This document shows, piece after piece, positions 54,868 to 63,732 of a stretch of DNA of 64,000 nucleotides. The notes beneath the pieces are model-generated. The model ran no database searches. It saw only the letters and a list, made by a program, of their open reading frames with translations, and was not told the origin of the DNA. Numbering within the stretch: the stretch's first letter is position 1; every line of letters starts with the position of its first letter. The position numbers and the translations under genes were made by a program. Origin of the DNA: Microbacterium sp. lyk4-40-TSB-66. Its GTDB lineage: Bacteria > Actinomycetota > Actinomycetes > Actinomycetales > Microbacteriaceae. The stretch is from the NCBI RefSeq assembly GCF_030209475.1, contig NZ_JARVRW010000010.1, positions 183,407 through 247,406 of the forward strand. Reading direction: 5' to 3'.

Positions 54868-56547
54868 GTGACTGCGCCTATCGATCCCACCACCACCGCC
54901 GCCTGGTCCCGCCTCACCGCGCTCCGGGACGCATTCGAGCCCGACCTGCGCGGCTGGTTCGCCGCCGACGCCGACCGCACGCACGAGCTCACGCGCACCG
55001 TCGGCGACCTCCACGTCGATCTGTCGAAGAACCTCGTGACCGCCGACGTGCTCGACGCCCTGGTCGCGCTCGCCGAAGAGACCCGTGTCGCCGGGCGCTA
55101 CGCCGACATGCGACGGGGCGTTCACCTCAACACGAGCGAAGACCGTGCCGTGCTGCACACCGCTCTCCGCCGCCCCGCCGGCGCCGAGCCCGCGCTCGTC
55201 GTCGACGGCCAACAGGTCGATCACGACGTGCACGAGGTGCTCGACCGCCTCAGCGCCTTCGCCGACCGCGTGCGATCGGGTGAGTGGCGCGGCGTCACCG
55301 GCAAGAAGGTCACCACGGTCGTGAACATCGGCATCGGCGGAAGCGACCTCGGTCCCGTCATGGTCTACGAGGCACTGCTCCCGTACGCGGACGCCGGCAT
55401 CCACGCGCGCTTCGTCTCCAACATCGACCCCACCGACATCGCGCAGAAGACCGCCGACCTCGACCCCGAGACCACCCTCTTCATCGTCGCCTCGAAGACG
55501 TTCACCACGCTCGAGACCCTCACCAACGCCCGCCTGGCGCGCGACTGGCTGTGGGAGAAGCTCTCGGCAGCCGGCGTGGTCGACGACTCGGATGCCGCCC
55601 GCACCGACGCCGTCGCCCATCACTTCGTCGCGGTCTCGACGGCGCTCGACAAGGTCGAGGCCTTCGGTATCGACCCCACCAACGCCTTCGGGTTCTGGGA
55701 CTGGGTGGGTGGGCGGTACTCCGTCGATTCCGCCATCGGCCTGTCACTGGCGATCACCCTCGGCCCCGACGCGTTCCGTGGCCTCCTGGCCGGCTTCCAC
55801 GTGGTCGACGAGCACGTGGCATCCACCCCGATCGCCCAGAACGTCCCGGTCCTGATGGGGCTCCTCAACGTCTGGTACACCAACTTCCTCGGCGCGCAGT
55901 CGCACGCGGTGCTCCCGTACGCGCAGCAACTGCACCGCTTCGCGGCGTACCTCCAGCAGCTGACGATGGAATCCAACGGCAAGTCCGTGCGCTGGGACGG
56001 CACCCCCGTGACCACCGACACGGGCGAGGTGTTCTGGGGCGAGCCGGGGACGAACGGGCAGCACGCCTTCTATCAGCTCATCCACCAGGGCACGCGACTG
56101 ATCCCGGCCGACTTCATCGCCTTCGTGAACCCGGCGTACCCGCTCGCCGACGACGGACGAGACGTCCACGGACTGTTCCTGGCGAACTTCCTCGCCCAGA
56201 CGAAGGCACTGGCGTTCGGAAAGACCGCGGAAGAGGTCGAGGCCGAGGGCACCACCGGTGCCCTCGTGGCCGCGCGCACGTTCCCGGGCAATCGTCCGAC
56301 GACATCGATCTTCGCGCCCTCGCTGACGCCGTCGGTGCTCGGTCAGCTCATCGCGCTGTACGAACACATCACCTTCACGCAGGCCACGATCTGGGGCATC
56401 AACTCGTTCGACCAGTGGGGGGTCGAGCTCGGAAAGCAGCTGGCCCTGCAGATCGCGCCGGCCATCGAGGGCGATGAGGCCGCGCTCGGCGCCCAAGACG
56501 CGTCCACGCGTGCACTGCTCGAGTACTACCGCGCGCACCGCTCCTGA
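54868..56547 (+). CDS. pgi: Glucose-6-phosphate isomerase
   Basis: The 559-residue enzyme interconverts glucose-6-phosphate and fructose-6-phosphate. Motifs: [19 protein letters not shown] (near 150), [37 protein letters not shown], the catalytic Glu/His segment [19 protein letters not shown] (near 392-410), and [22 protein letters not shown] (near 505). It is of the long form common in bacteria. The GTG start follows TAGCGT by seven bases. Confidence 0.97.
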   Translation: MTAPIDPTTTAAWSRLTALRDAFEPDLRGWFAADADRTHELTRTVGDLHVDLSKNLVTADVLDALVALAEETRVAGRYADMRRGVHLNTSEDRAVLHTALRRPAGAEPALVVDGQQVDHDVHEVLDRLSAFADRVRSGEWRGVTGKKVTTVVNIGIGGSDLGPVMVYEALLPYADAGIHARFVSNIDPTDIAQKTADLDPETTLFIVASKTFTTLETLTNARLARDWLWEKLSAAGVVDDSDAARTDAVAHHFVAVSTALDKVEAFGIDPTNAFGFWDWVGGRYSVDSAIGLSLAITLGPDAFRGLLAGFHVVDEHVASTPIAQNVPVLMGLLNVWYTNFLGAQSHAVLPYAQQLHRFAAYLQQLTMESNGKSVRWDGTPVTTDTGEVFWGEPGTNGQHAFYQLIHQGTRLIPADFIAFVNPAYPLADDGRDVHGLFLANFLAQTKALAFGKTAEEVEAEGTTGALVAARTFPGNRPTTSIFAPSLTPSVLGQLIALYEHITFTQATIWGINSFDQWGVELGKQLALQIAPAIEGDEAALGAQDASTRALLEYYRAHRS

Positions 56548-56938
56548 CGGCGGCACGCGGCTGATGCCGCATCGACGGGCCGATCCGAGGATTTTTCGCC
56601 TTCCTCGGGTCGGCCCGTCGCGCGTCGCGGGTCCGGGAAGGACGACGCGGAGAGCCCCTGTCCCGGCGTGTCGAACGAGAATCGATAAAAACCTGGTCAG
56701 TGCGTGAATCGACGCACGTACGCGAAGGGGTTCCCGCGAGACGGATGGGCGACGGCGAATGCCTCCCCATGGCGGCGGCCGCCGCGCGCGGCTCACACGC
56801 GCCGTCCAGGTAACGAAGAGATAACGCTCAGAAGCGGCCCGCACACTCGGGGACTTGTGTCGACCCGAACGACACATGACCGCGCTCGATCCCGACGAGC
56901 GCGCCCCGACGAAAGAATGCTCCTTGCTCCGTTCTGAT

Positions 56939-57832
56939 GTGAAACTCCTGCACGTCCATCGCGCCCGCCGCACCCTGCTGACCGCCGCCACGTGCGCCGG
57001 ACTCGCACTCGGCATCGTCGCCACCACCGGCCTCGCCGTCGCCGCACCGCTCTCGGTCCCCGACGCATCGGCATCCTCGTTCTCCGCCCCCGGCACCATC
57101 GTCCCGGTGTCGAGCGCTCCGACCCTGGATGCCGTCACGACCGGTGCCGCCACCGCGCGGACCGAGGCGGCCACCGCCCTTTCCCGCGCCGACGCCGTGC
57201 GCGCCGATGTCGCCTCGACTGGCCTCCCGCTCTCGATCGGCGACGCCTCCATCGACACGGCTGCCCTCGAAGACGCCGTCGACCGCCTCGACTCCACGGA
57301 CCTGCTCCCGGTGCTGCTCGTCCCCGCCCTCAGCCAGAACGCACAGACCGAGATCGTGCGCGTCAGTGCCCGTGCGGCCGAGGTGCAGGCCAGCCTCGAC
57401 CAGGCCAAGGCCGATAAGGCCGCAGCGGATGCCGCCGCCGAGGCGCAGCGACAGGCCGAGGCGGTCGCCGCCGCCGAGGCGCAGCGCCAAGCGGATGCCG
57501 CCGCAGCGCTCGCCCGCGTGAACACCCCCGATGGTGCGCGCGCGTACGCCGCTCAGCTGGCATCCGAGAAGTACGGGTGGGGGAGCGACCAGTTCTCCTG
57601 CCTCTCGTCGCTGTGGACCAAGGAGTCGGGCTGGAACTACCAGGCCTACAACGACGACGGCGGTGCCACCGGAATTCCGCAGGCCCTCCCCGGCAGCAAG
57701 ATGGCGACGTTCGGCGCCGACTGGCAGACGAACGCCGCGACGCAGATCGCGTGGGGGCTGGACTACATCGACCGCGGCTACGGCACGCCGTGCAGCGCGT
57801 GGGGCCACTCGCAGTCCGTCAACTGGTACTGA
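56939..57832 (+). CDS. Secreted coiled-coil protein with lysozyme-like C-terminal domain (paralogue 1)
   Basis: The protein of about 297 residues has a signal peptide (RARRTLLTAATCAGLALGIVATTGLAVAAP), an Ala/Gln/Asp-rich helical region with coiled-coil character (about 100-190), and a C-terminal domain. The domain has SDQFSCLSSLWTKESGWNYQAYN, IPQALPGSKM and GLDYIDRGYGTPCSAW. WTKESGWN carries a candidate catalytic Glu, as in transglycosylase/resuscitation-factor-like folds; it probably cleaves or binds peptidoglycan. GTG 56939 gives a normal signal peptide; ATG 56876 is a longer alternative. The 390 bases upstream hold no clear gene. A close paralogue lies at 60427-61428. Confidence 0.82.
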   Translation: MKLLHVHRARRTLLTAATCAGLALGIVATTGLAVAAPLSVPDASASSFSAPGTIVPVSSAPTLDAVTTGAATARTEAATALSRADAVRADVASTGLPLSIGDASIDTAALEDAVDRLDSTDLLPVLLVPALSQNAQTEIVRVSARAAEVQASLDQAKADKAAADAAAEAQRQAEAVAAAEAQRQADAAAALARVNTPDGARAYAAQLASEKYGWGSDQFSCLSSLWTKESGWNYQAYNDDGGATGIPQALPGSKMATFGADWQTNAATQIAWGLDYIDRGYGTPCSAWGHSQSVNWY

Positions 57833-57865
57833 GAATCCACCCAGCGACCGCCCCGCGACCTCCTC

Positions 57866-57889
57866 AGCGATATATCGTTATGTATCGCT
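57866..57889. promoter_or_regulatory. Candidate PadR operator
   Basis: AGCGATA (57866-57872) and TATCGCT (57883-57889) form an inverted repeat spaced by ten bases, AT-rich in the centre, 34 bases before the padR gene and overlapping its likely promoter. Confidence 0.6.
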
Positions 57890-57922
57890 GACTCAGATCG
57901 GGTTCGCGCGAAGGAGGTCGTC

Positions 57923-58501
57923 ATGAGTGGTTCATTCCTAGGAGACGCGTTCGGCGGACGCGGTGGCAACAACACCCCCGGTTGGCCGATGTCCAACATC
58001 CTCGAGGGTCTCGAGCAGCTGCGCTCGCAGTTCGAGCAGAAGACCGCATCGACGCCCCGTATGAACAAGGGTGACGTGCGCTCCGCCGTGCTGTCTCTGC
58101 TCCTCGAGCAGCCCATGCACGGTTACCAGATCATCCGCGAGATCGAGGAGCGCAGCGGCGGTTCGTGGAAGCCGAGCCCCGGCTCGGTGTACCCCACGCT
58201 CCAGCTGCTCACCGACGAGGGTCTCGTGCAGTCCGAGGAGTCCAACGGTCGCAAGACCTACTCGCTCACCGCCGAGGGTCGCGCTGCGGCCGGCGACGAG
58301 ACCACCGAGCGCACCGCTCCGTGGGAGTCGGCGGGTTCGCGCGACAGCGGCCGCATGACGGCACTCCCCAAGGCCGGGGTCGAGCTCGCCCAGGCCGCAG
58401 CGCAGGTCGCGCGCACGGGCGATAAAGAGCAGGTCCAGCAGGCGGTCGAAATCCTCGACGAGGCTCGCCGTAAGCTCTACTCCATCCTCGCCCAGGGGTG
58501 A
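57923..58501 (+). CDS. PadR-family transcriptional regulator
   Basis: The 192-residue protein has a Gly-rich N-terminal extension, then the PadR winged helix: RSAVLSLLLEQPMHGYQIIREIEERSGGSWKPSPGSVYPTLQLLTDEGLVQ in parts (RSAVLSLLLEQPMHGYQI and PSPGSVYPTLQLL near 88), and a C-terminal helical dimerisation part. PadR proteins repress by binding palindromes. The AGCGATA/TATCGCT repeat lies directly upstream, suggesting self-repression. AAGGAGG precedes the ATG. The AarF kinase is next, 53 bases on. Confidence 0.92.
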   Translation: MSGSFLGDAFGGRGGNNTPGWPMSNILEGLEQLRSQFEQKTASTPRMNKGDVRSAVLSLLLEQPMHGYQIIREIEERSGGSWKPSPGSVYPTLQLLTDEGLVQSEESNGRKTYSLTAEGRAAAGDETTERTAPWESAGSRDSGRMTALPKAGVELAQAAAQVARTGDKEQVQQAVEILDEARRKLYSILAQG

Positions 58502-58553
58502 GGCCGCCGCACAGCGACGGGGGCTCGGCGCCCGTCGGCATCCAGGAGAATCG

Positions 58554-60251
58554 ATGACCGACGACGCGCTGATGAAAGCCCGCTACCGGCGCATCACGCG
58601 CTTCGCGGCGCGTTATCTCGTGCAGGCGTGGTGGTACGAGCTCTTCCTGCCGCGGTTCGGCCTCGGGTGGATCTCCGCCCGGGGCCGGACCCGCCGGCTC
58701 GAGCGCATCGCGCAGCGCTTCCACGTGTTGGCGGTCGATCTCGGCGGCCTGATGATCAAGGTCGGGCAGTTCATGTCGTCGCGCCTCGACGTGTTGCCGC
58801 CCTCGATCACCAAACAGCTCGAGGGCCTGCAGGACGAGGTCCCCGCGGTGCCGTTCGCCCAGATGCGCGCCCGCGCCGAGCACGAGCTCGGGATGCCGTT
58901 GGAGCGGGCCTTCGCGAGCGTCGACGAGCGCCCGCTCGCCGCCGCCTCGCTCGGACAGGCGCATCGCGCCGTGCTGACCGACGCGCTGGCCGACGAGACC
59001 GGCCTGCGCGCTGTCGTGCTGAAGATCCAACGTCCCGACATCGACCGCATCGTCGACGTGGACCTGCGGGCCCTGCGCAAGGTCGGCGTGTGGCTGAGCA
59101 AGGTCGCCCTCGTGCGCGACCGCGTCGACATGCCCTCCCTCGTCGAGGAGTTCGCCGTGACCAGCCTCGAGGAGATCGATTACCTCCACGAGGCGGCCAA
59201 CTCCGAGCGGTTCGCCGCGGACTTCGGGGGAGAAGACGGCGTCGCCGTCCCCGACGTCGTGTGGGAGCGCACGACCCGTCGGGTGCTGACCCTCGAAGAC
59301 GTCAGCGCCATCAAGATCAACGACGTCGATGCGCTCCGAGCCGCCGGCATCGACCCGTCCGAGGTCGCCGCACGGTTCGCCGCGGTGATGTTCGACCAAC
59401 TGTTCGACGACGGCTTCTTCCACGCCGACCCCCACCCCGGCAACGTGTTCGTCACTCCGCTGTCCTCGTCGACGGATGCCGGCCCTCCGGCCTGGCGTTT
59501 CACCTTCATCGACTTCGGCATGATGGGCGACGTTCCGCCGGGCCTTCGACGAGGTCTCCGCCGCGTCCTCATCGCCGCCGCCTCGCGCGACGGCAAGGGG
59601 CTCGTCGACGGCATCCGCGACGTGGGCGTGCTGCTGCCCTCGGCCGACACGATCCAGCTCGAACGGGCGATGACGCAGCTCTTCTCGCGCTTCGGCGGCA
59701 TGGGGTTCGCCGAACTGCAGGAGGTCGACCCGCGCGAGTTCCGCGCTTTCGCGATCGAGTTCGGCGACGTCGTGCGCGCCCTGCCCTTCCAGCTGCCCGA
59801 GAACTTCCTCTTGATCGTCCGCGCCATGTCGTTGACGAGCGGGATGTGCAGTTCGCTCGACCCCGCCTTCAACATCTGGGACGCCGTCGAGCCCTACGCC
59901 CAGCGCCTGATCCGCGAGGAGAGCGGCAACACCGCCCAGGCCCTCGTGCGGGAGGTCGGGGCGGTCGCCGCGGTGACCGCGCGCTTGCCGCGGCGCGCCG
60001 ACAACCTCATCTCACGGCTCGAAGAGGGTTCCCTCTCCGTCGAGACGCCCCGCATCGAACGCCGCATGCGCGACCTCGAGCGCATGGTGCGTCGAGTGGT
60101 GTCGTCCGTGCTGTTCACCGGTCTGCTCATCGGGGGAGTGCTGCTGCAGACCGAGCAGGCGGTGTTCGGCACGATCCTGATGGTGGTGTCGCTCGCCCCG
60201 CTCTCCCACGCCCTGCTCGCGGGGGTCGTCGCCCGTCGCAACGGCGCCTGA
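58554..60251 (+). CDS. AarF/UbiB/ABC1-type atypical kinase
   Basis: The 565-residue protein has the family motifs: KVGQFMSSR (near 69-77), AAASLGQAHRA, VVLKIQRP (catalytic Lys), EIDYLHEAANSERF, FHADPHPGN and DFGMMG, and two hydrophobic helices at the C-terminus (about 520-560). UbiB-like proteins are ATPases needed for quinone (CoQ) synthesis or lipid handling in other bacteria. Here the organism should use menaquinone, so the substrate or pathway is open. It is membrane-anchored and probably cotranscribed with PadR. A long hairpin (60345-60390) follows. Confidence 0.9.
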   Translation: MTDDALMKARYRRITRFAARYLVQAWWYELFLPRFGLGWISARGRTRRLERIAQRFHVLAVDLGGLMIKVGQFMSSRLDVLPPSITKQLEGLQDEVPAVPFAQMRARAEHELGMPLERAFASVDERPLAAASLGQAHRAVLTDALADETGLRAVVLKIQRPDIDRIVDVDLRALRKVGVWLSKVALVRDRVDMPSLVEEFAVTSLEEIDYLHEAANSERFAADFGGEDGVAVPDVVWERTTRRVLTLEDVSAIKINDVDALRAAGIDPSEVAARFAAVMFDQLFDDGFFHADPHPGNVFVTPLSSSTDAGPPAWRFTFIDFGMMGDVPPGLRRGLRRVLIAAASRDGKGLVDGIRDVGVLLPSADTIQLERAMTQLFSRFGGMGFAELQEVDPREFRAFAIEFGDVVRALPFQLPENFLLIVRAMSLTSGMCSSLDPAFNIWDAVEPYAQRLIREESGNTAQALVREVGAVAAVTARLPRRADNLISRLEEGSLSVETPRIERRMRDLERMVRRVVSSVLFTGLLIGGVLLQTEQAVFGTILMVVSLAPLSHALLAGVVARRNGA

Positions 60252-60344
60252 CCGTTCCGAGCGCCCCCCGCCGTCGATCGGTGGCCCGGTCGAGGGCGGT
60301 GCGACCGGCTCCGCCACGATGTCCGCTCGGTTGTTCCGGGCAAC

Positions 60345-60390
60345 GACGAGAGCGCCGCCCCGGAACAGGTCCGGGAGCGGCGCTCTCGTC
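60345..60390. terminator. Long hairpin between convergent genes
   Basis: GACGAGAGCGCCGC (60345-60358) and its complement (60377-60390), inner CCCGGA/TCCGGG. Confidence 0.75.
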
Positions 60391-60426
60391 GATCGGGATC
60401 GCCCGGGGCTGTGGTCGGGCGGCGGA

Positions 60427-61428
60427 TCAGTACCAGCCGGTGGACTGCGAGTGACTCCACGCGCCGCACGGGTCGCCGTACCGGCCGGAGATGTAACCGA
60501 GGCCCCATGAGATCTGGGTGGTCGCGTTGGTCTCCCAATCGGCACCGGCGGAGGACATCTTGCTGCCCGGGAGCGCCTGCGGGATGCCGAAGGCACCGCT
60601 GCTTGCGTTGTAGGCCTGGTAGTTCCAGCCCGACTCCTTGTTCCACAGCGAGACGAGGCAGCTGAACTGATCGTCTCCCCAGCCACGGCTGGCCAGCATG
60701 CCGCGCGCCGTCGCCTGGGCGCCGGCGGGGCTGTTGTCGCCCGACCCGCCACCCGTGGCGAACGGCGCCGACGATCCTCCGCCGTTGGACGAGGACGACG
60801 ATGGGGTGCTCTGCGCCGCGGCGGACTGCTCAGCGGCCTTCGCCTCGGCAGCGGCGGCGGCTGCGGCAGCCTCCGCCTCCTGGCGGGCTTTCTCGGCCGC
60901 TTCCTGCTCCGCCTTCTTGGCCACGGCCGCGTCGAGGCTGCCGCGCAGTTCGGCGACGCGCTGATCGACGGTCGCGGTCTCGGCCTCGACGTCGTCGGCG
61001 AAGTCGGGCAGGAACGTCTCGGGCAGGACGGCTGCCGACTGCAGGCGCTCCGTCGCGCGCTCCAAGGCGCTGGTGTCGACGGTCGCGGGCTGACCGATGT
61101 CGAGCCCGGATGCCGCGATGTCGGCCTGCACGCTCGACGCGGCCTGCAGAGAGCCTGCGGCGGTCGTGCGAGCGGAAAGGGCTTCCGCGGCCTCGGGGCC
61201 GTGGGCGGCGTCGAGGGCGATCGGCGTGCTCGCCGAGGCGAGCGAGAAGGTCGCGGTCGTCAGGTCGGCGGGCGACGCCGTGGCGGCGGGAACGGTGCCG
61301 GTGAGGGCTGCGGCCGCGACCGCCCCGACGACGAGCACGCCGGCGGTCGTCACGGGGCGACGACGGGTGCGGCGAGCGGCGAGGCGGCGGTCACGACGGT
61401 TGGAAGTGGGCGTCGAAGAAGAGCGCAT
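60427..61428 (-). CDS. Secreted coiled-coil protein with lysozyme-like C-terminal domain (paralogue 2)
   Basis: The 333-residue protein has a signal region (TTAGVLVVGAVAAAALTGTVPAATA), a helical Ala/Glu/Lys-rich stretch with heptads (about 150-215), a Ser/Gly-rich linker, and the same C-terminal domain as paralogue 1 (DDQFSCLVSLWNKESGWNYQAYN, IPQALPGSKM, YGDPCGAW). The Glu in NKESGWN is conserved. It probably acts on peptidoglycan. ATG 61428 is used; the longer frame is not domain-like. It stands convergent to AarF. The upstream spacer carries no known riboswitch that I can identify. Confidence 0.85.
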   Translation of the reverse strand: MRSSSTPTSNRRDRRLAARRTRRRPVTTAGVLVVGAVAAAALTGTVPAATASPADLTTATFSLASASTPIALDAAHGPEAAEALSARTTAAGSLQAASSVQADIAASGLDIGQPATVDTSALERATERLQSAAVLPETFLPDFADDVEAETATVDQRVAELRGSLDAAVAKKAEQEAAEKARQEAEAAAAAAAAEAKAAEQSAAAQSTPSSSSSNGGGSSAPFATGGGSGDNSPAGAQATARGMLASRGWGDDQFSCLVSLWNKESGWNYQAYNASSGAFGIPQALPGSKMSSAGADWETNATTQISWGLGYISGRYGDPCGAWSHSQSTGWY

Positions 61429-61579
61429 AGAACCGGTTTCACGTGAGGGGGACGACGCGGGTATCGCCGTCAGACCCGCGATAGCGGGCACAAGACGGGG
61501 AGCCTGGCACGGCATTCTGGATGCCACCTGGGCACGCCGGCTCAGACGGTCGCGGCAAAACGGCCGATCCGGGGCGAAT

Positions 61580-61638
61580 CGGATCCCGTTCCGCCTCCTC
61601 CTCGACGTCGTGTGACGCCCGTGTCGGAACGGGATCCG
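61580..61638. repeat. 14-bp inverted repeat upstream of rpsA promoter
   Basis: CGGATCCCGTTCCG (61580-61593) and CGGAACGGGATCCG (61625-61638) are perfect complements, 31 bases apart, ending about 20 bases before TAGACT (61658-61663). It could be an operator or a terminator. Confidence 0.5.
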
Positions 61639-61657
61639 CGAGGGGGAGTCGGTGAGC

Positions 61658-61663
61658 TAGACT
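61658..61663 (+). promoter_or_regulatory. -10 box (TAGACT) of rpsA
   Basis: TAGACT with a ~190-base leader to the rpsA ATG. The leader is GC-rich, with no clear gene. Confidence 0.5.
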
Positions 61664-61853
61664 GAGGTGTCACACGTGGGCTCTGCTCGTTCTCCGGGCG
61701 GCCCGTGACATCGCACGAATCAATCCGCTTCGCTTCGACGCGTGGCATGCGTTCGCCCTCCGGGTGCGCGGATGCCCGCTGTCCCCGGTCCACGGGACCG
61801 AGGGGCGCAGAAGTCGGAGCCCGACACCACACCCAACTAGGACAACCCACTAC

Positions 61854-63308
61854 ATGACTACCGCAACGACCGCCCCCGCTATCAAGCAGGTCGCGATCAA
61901 CGACATCGGCTCGGCCGAAGACTTCCTGGCCGCGGTCGAGAAGACGCTCAAGTTCTTCAACGACGGCGACCTCATCGAGGGCACCGTGGTCAAGATCGAC
62001 CGCGACGAGGTCCTCCTCGACGTCGGTTACAAGACCGAGGGTGTCATCCCCTCCCGCGAGCTCTCGATCAAGCACGACGTCGACCCCAACGAGGTCGTCA
62101 ACGTCGGCGATCACGTCGAGGCCCTCGTTCTCCAGAAGGAGGACAAGGAAGGCCGCCTCATCCTGTCCAAGAAGCGCGCGCAGTACGAGCGTGCGTGGGG
62201 CGACGTCGAGAAGATCAAGGAGAACGACGGTGTCGTCACCGGTTCCGTGATCGAGGTCGTCAAGGGTGGTCTCATCGTCGACATCGGCCTCCGCGGCTTC
62301 CTCCCGGCTTCGCTCATCGAGCTGCGCCGTGTCCGCGACCTGACGCCGTACCTCGGCCAGGAGATCGAGGCGAAGATCCTCGAGCTCGACAAGAACCGCA
62401 ACAACGTCGTGCTCTCGCGCCGCGCTCTGCTCGAGCAGACGCAATCCGAGTCGCGCACCACGTTCCTCAACAACCTCCACAAGGGCCAGGTCCGCAAGGG
62501 CACGGTCTCGTCGATCGTCAACTTCGGTGCGTTCGTCGACCTGGGCGGCGTCGACGGTCTCGTCCACGTCTCCGAGCTCTCCTGGAAGCACATCGAGCAC
62601 GCCTCCGAGGTCGTCGAGGTGGGCCAGGAGGTCACGGTCGAGATCCTCGAGGTCGACCTCGACCGTGAGCGCGTGTCGCTCTCGCTCAAGGCGACGCAGG
62701 AAGACCCGTGGCAGGTGTTCGCCCGCACCCACGCGATCGGCCAGATCGCTCCGGGCAAGGTCACCAAGCTCGTTCCGTTCGGCGCGTTCGTCCGCGTGGC
62801 CGACGGCATCGAGGGCCTCGTGCACATCTCCGAGCTGTCGGGCAAGCACGTCGAGCTCGCCGAGCAGGTCGTGTCGGTCGGCGAAGAGGTCTTCGTCAAG
62901 ATCATCGACATCGACCTCGAGCGTCGTCGCATCTCGCTGTCGCTCAAGCAGGCCAACGAGTCGGTCGACCCCAACGGCACCGAGTTCGACCCGGCGCTGT
63001 ACGGCATGGCCACCGAGTACGACGAGCGCGGCGAGTACAAGTACCCCGAGGGCTTCGACCCCGAGTCGGGTGCGTGGCTCGAGGGCTTCGACGCTCAGCG
63101 CGAGCAGTGGGAGCAGGAGTACGCCGCTGCCCAGGGTCGCTGGGAGGCTCACAAGTCCGCGGTCGCCAAGGCCCTCGAGGCCGAGGCCGCCAACCCGACG
63201 GACGCTGGTTCGTTCGGGGGATCGTTCTCGTCGGAGTCGCCCGCCCAGGGCACCCTCGCCGACGACGAGTCGCTGGCGGCGCTTCGCGAGAAGCTCTCCG
63301 GACGCTGA
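61854..63308 (+). CDS. rpsA: 30S ribosomal protein S1
   Basis: The 484-residue protein has four S1 RNA-binding domains (about 38-106, 124-190, 210-275 and 295-362; e.g. LIEGTVVKIDRDEVLLDVGYKTEGVIPS and GTVSSIVNFGAFVDLGGVDGLVHVS, in parts), and an acidic C-terminal tail with EYKYPEGFDPESGAWLEG. The four-domain form is typical of actinobacteria. It helps mRNA bind the 30S subunit. ATG 61854 has AGGA about 12 bases upstream. A strong hairpin follows. Confidence 0.97.
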   Translation: MTTATTAPAIKQVAINDIGSAEDFLAAVEKTLKFFNDGDLIEGTVVKIDRDEVLLDVGYKTEGVIPSRELSIKHDVDPNEVVNVGDHVEALVLQKEDKEGRLILSKKRAQYERAWGDVEKIKENDGVVTGSVIEVVKGGLIVDIGLRGFLPASLIELRRVRDLTPYLGQEIEAKILELDKNRNNVVLSRRALLEQTQSESRTTFLNNLHKGQVRKGTVSSIVNFGAFVDLGGVDGLVHVSELSWKHIEHASEVVEVGQEVTVEILEVDLDRERVSLSLKATQEDPWQVFARTHAIGQIAPGKVTKLVPFGAFVRVADGIEGLVHISELSGKHVELAEQVVSVGEEVFVKIIDIDLERRRISLSLKQANESVDPNGTEFDPALYGMATEYDERGEYKYPEGFDPESGAWLEGFDAQREQWEQEYAAAQGRWEAHKSAVAKALEAEAANPTDAGSFGGSFSSESPAQGTLADDESLAALREKLSGR

Positions 63309-63320
63309 TCCGTCTCGCAT

Positions 63321-63356
63321 CGAAGGCCGGTACCTCCTCGGAGGTGCCGGCCTTCG
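63321..63356 (+). terminator. rpsA terminator
   Basis: Arms 63321-63337 and 63340-63356 (17 bases, one G-U pair), 13 bases after the rpsA stop. Confidence 0.8.
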
Positions 63357-63411
63357 GTCGTTTCCGCGCAAGCCCTGTCGTTCTGGGCGGAGGACAGGGC
63401 AGGATCGACGT

Positions 63412-63585
63412 ATGGCAAACCGACTTCCGCTTCTGATCACCCTCGCCGGCGTGGCCGTGCTCTTCCTGTCGATCGTCTTCGTCTTCGCCCTCGTTCTGGG
63501 TGCGATGTTCTTCGGCGGGATCGAGTTCACCGGCGGGCACACGGATGCAGCGGCCTCCGGCCCCTCGTGGGGACTCGCCGCCTGA
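63412..63585 (+). CDS. Small membrane protein (57 residues)
   Basis: The 57-residue protein has a single membrane helix (about 7-33: LLITLAGVAVLFLSIVFVFALVLGAMFF, in parts) and a short polar tail. CAGGAT lies six bases before the ATG, which fits a leaderless mRNA. Function unknown. It is followed by a terminator. Confidence 0.65.
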   Translation: MANRLPLLITLAGVAVLFLSIVFVFALVLGAMFFGGIEFTGGHTDAAASGPSWGLAA

Positions 63586-63609
63586 TCGGTCGCTGCACCC
63601 GTACACCTC

Positions 63610-63650
63610 GGCCCGACCGACCTCGAAGGTCGTGTCGGGCCTTGTTGTTT
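63610..63650 (+). terminator. Rho-independent-like terminator
   Basis: GGCCCGAC/GTCGGGCC (63610-63617 and 63634-63641) with an inner CGACC/GGTCG stem, followed by a T-rich stretch (TTGTTGTTT). Confidence 0.8.
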
Positions 63651-63702
63651 CCCGCGTGTTTCCGCGGATTTCCGTCAGCGACACGCCCGGGATGTGGAGT
63701 GA

Positions 63703-63732
63703 TTGGCCGAGGAGATGAACCGGACGTAGAGT
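63703..63732 (+). promoter_or_regulatory. Probable rRNA-operon promoter
   Basis: TTGGCC (63703-63708), 18-base spacer, TAGAGT (63727-63732), then a long AT-richer leader to the window end and no gene; consistent with an rrn promoter. Confidence 0.5.

Noticed and set aside
56548..56930. c-di-AMP (ydaO-type) riboswitch before the secreted lysozyme-like gene
   Set aside because: Such genes are often under this riboswitch in actinobacteria, but I could not line up its conserved blocks here.
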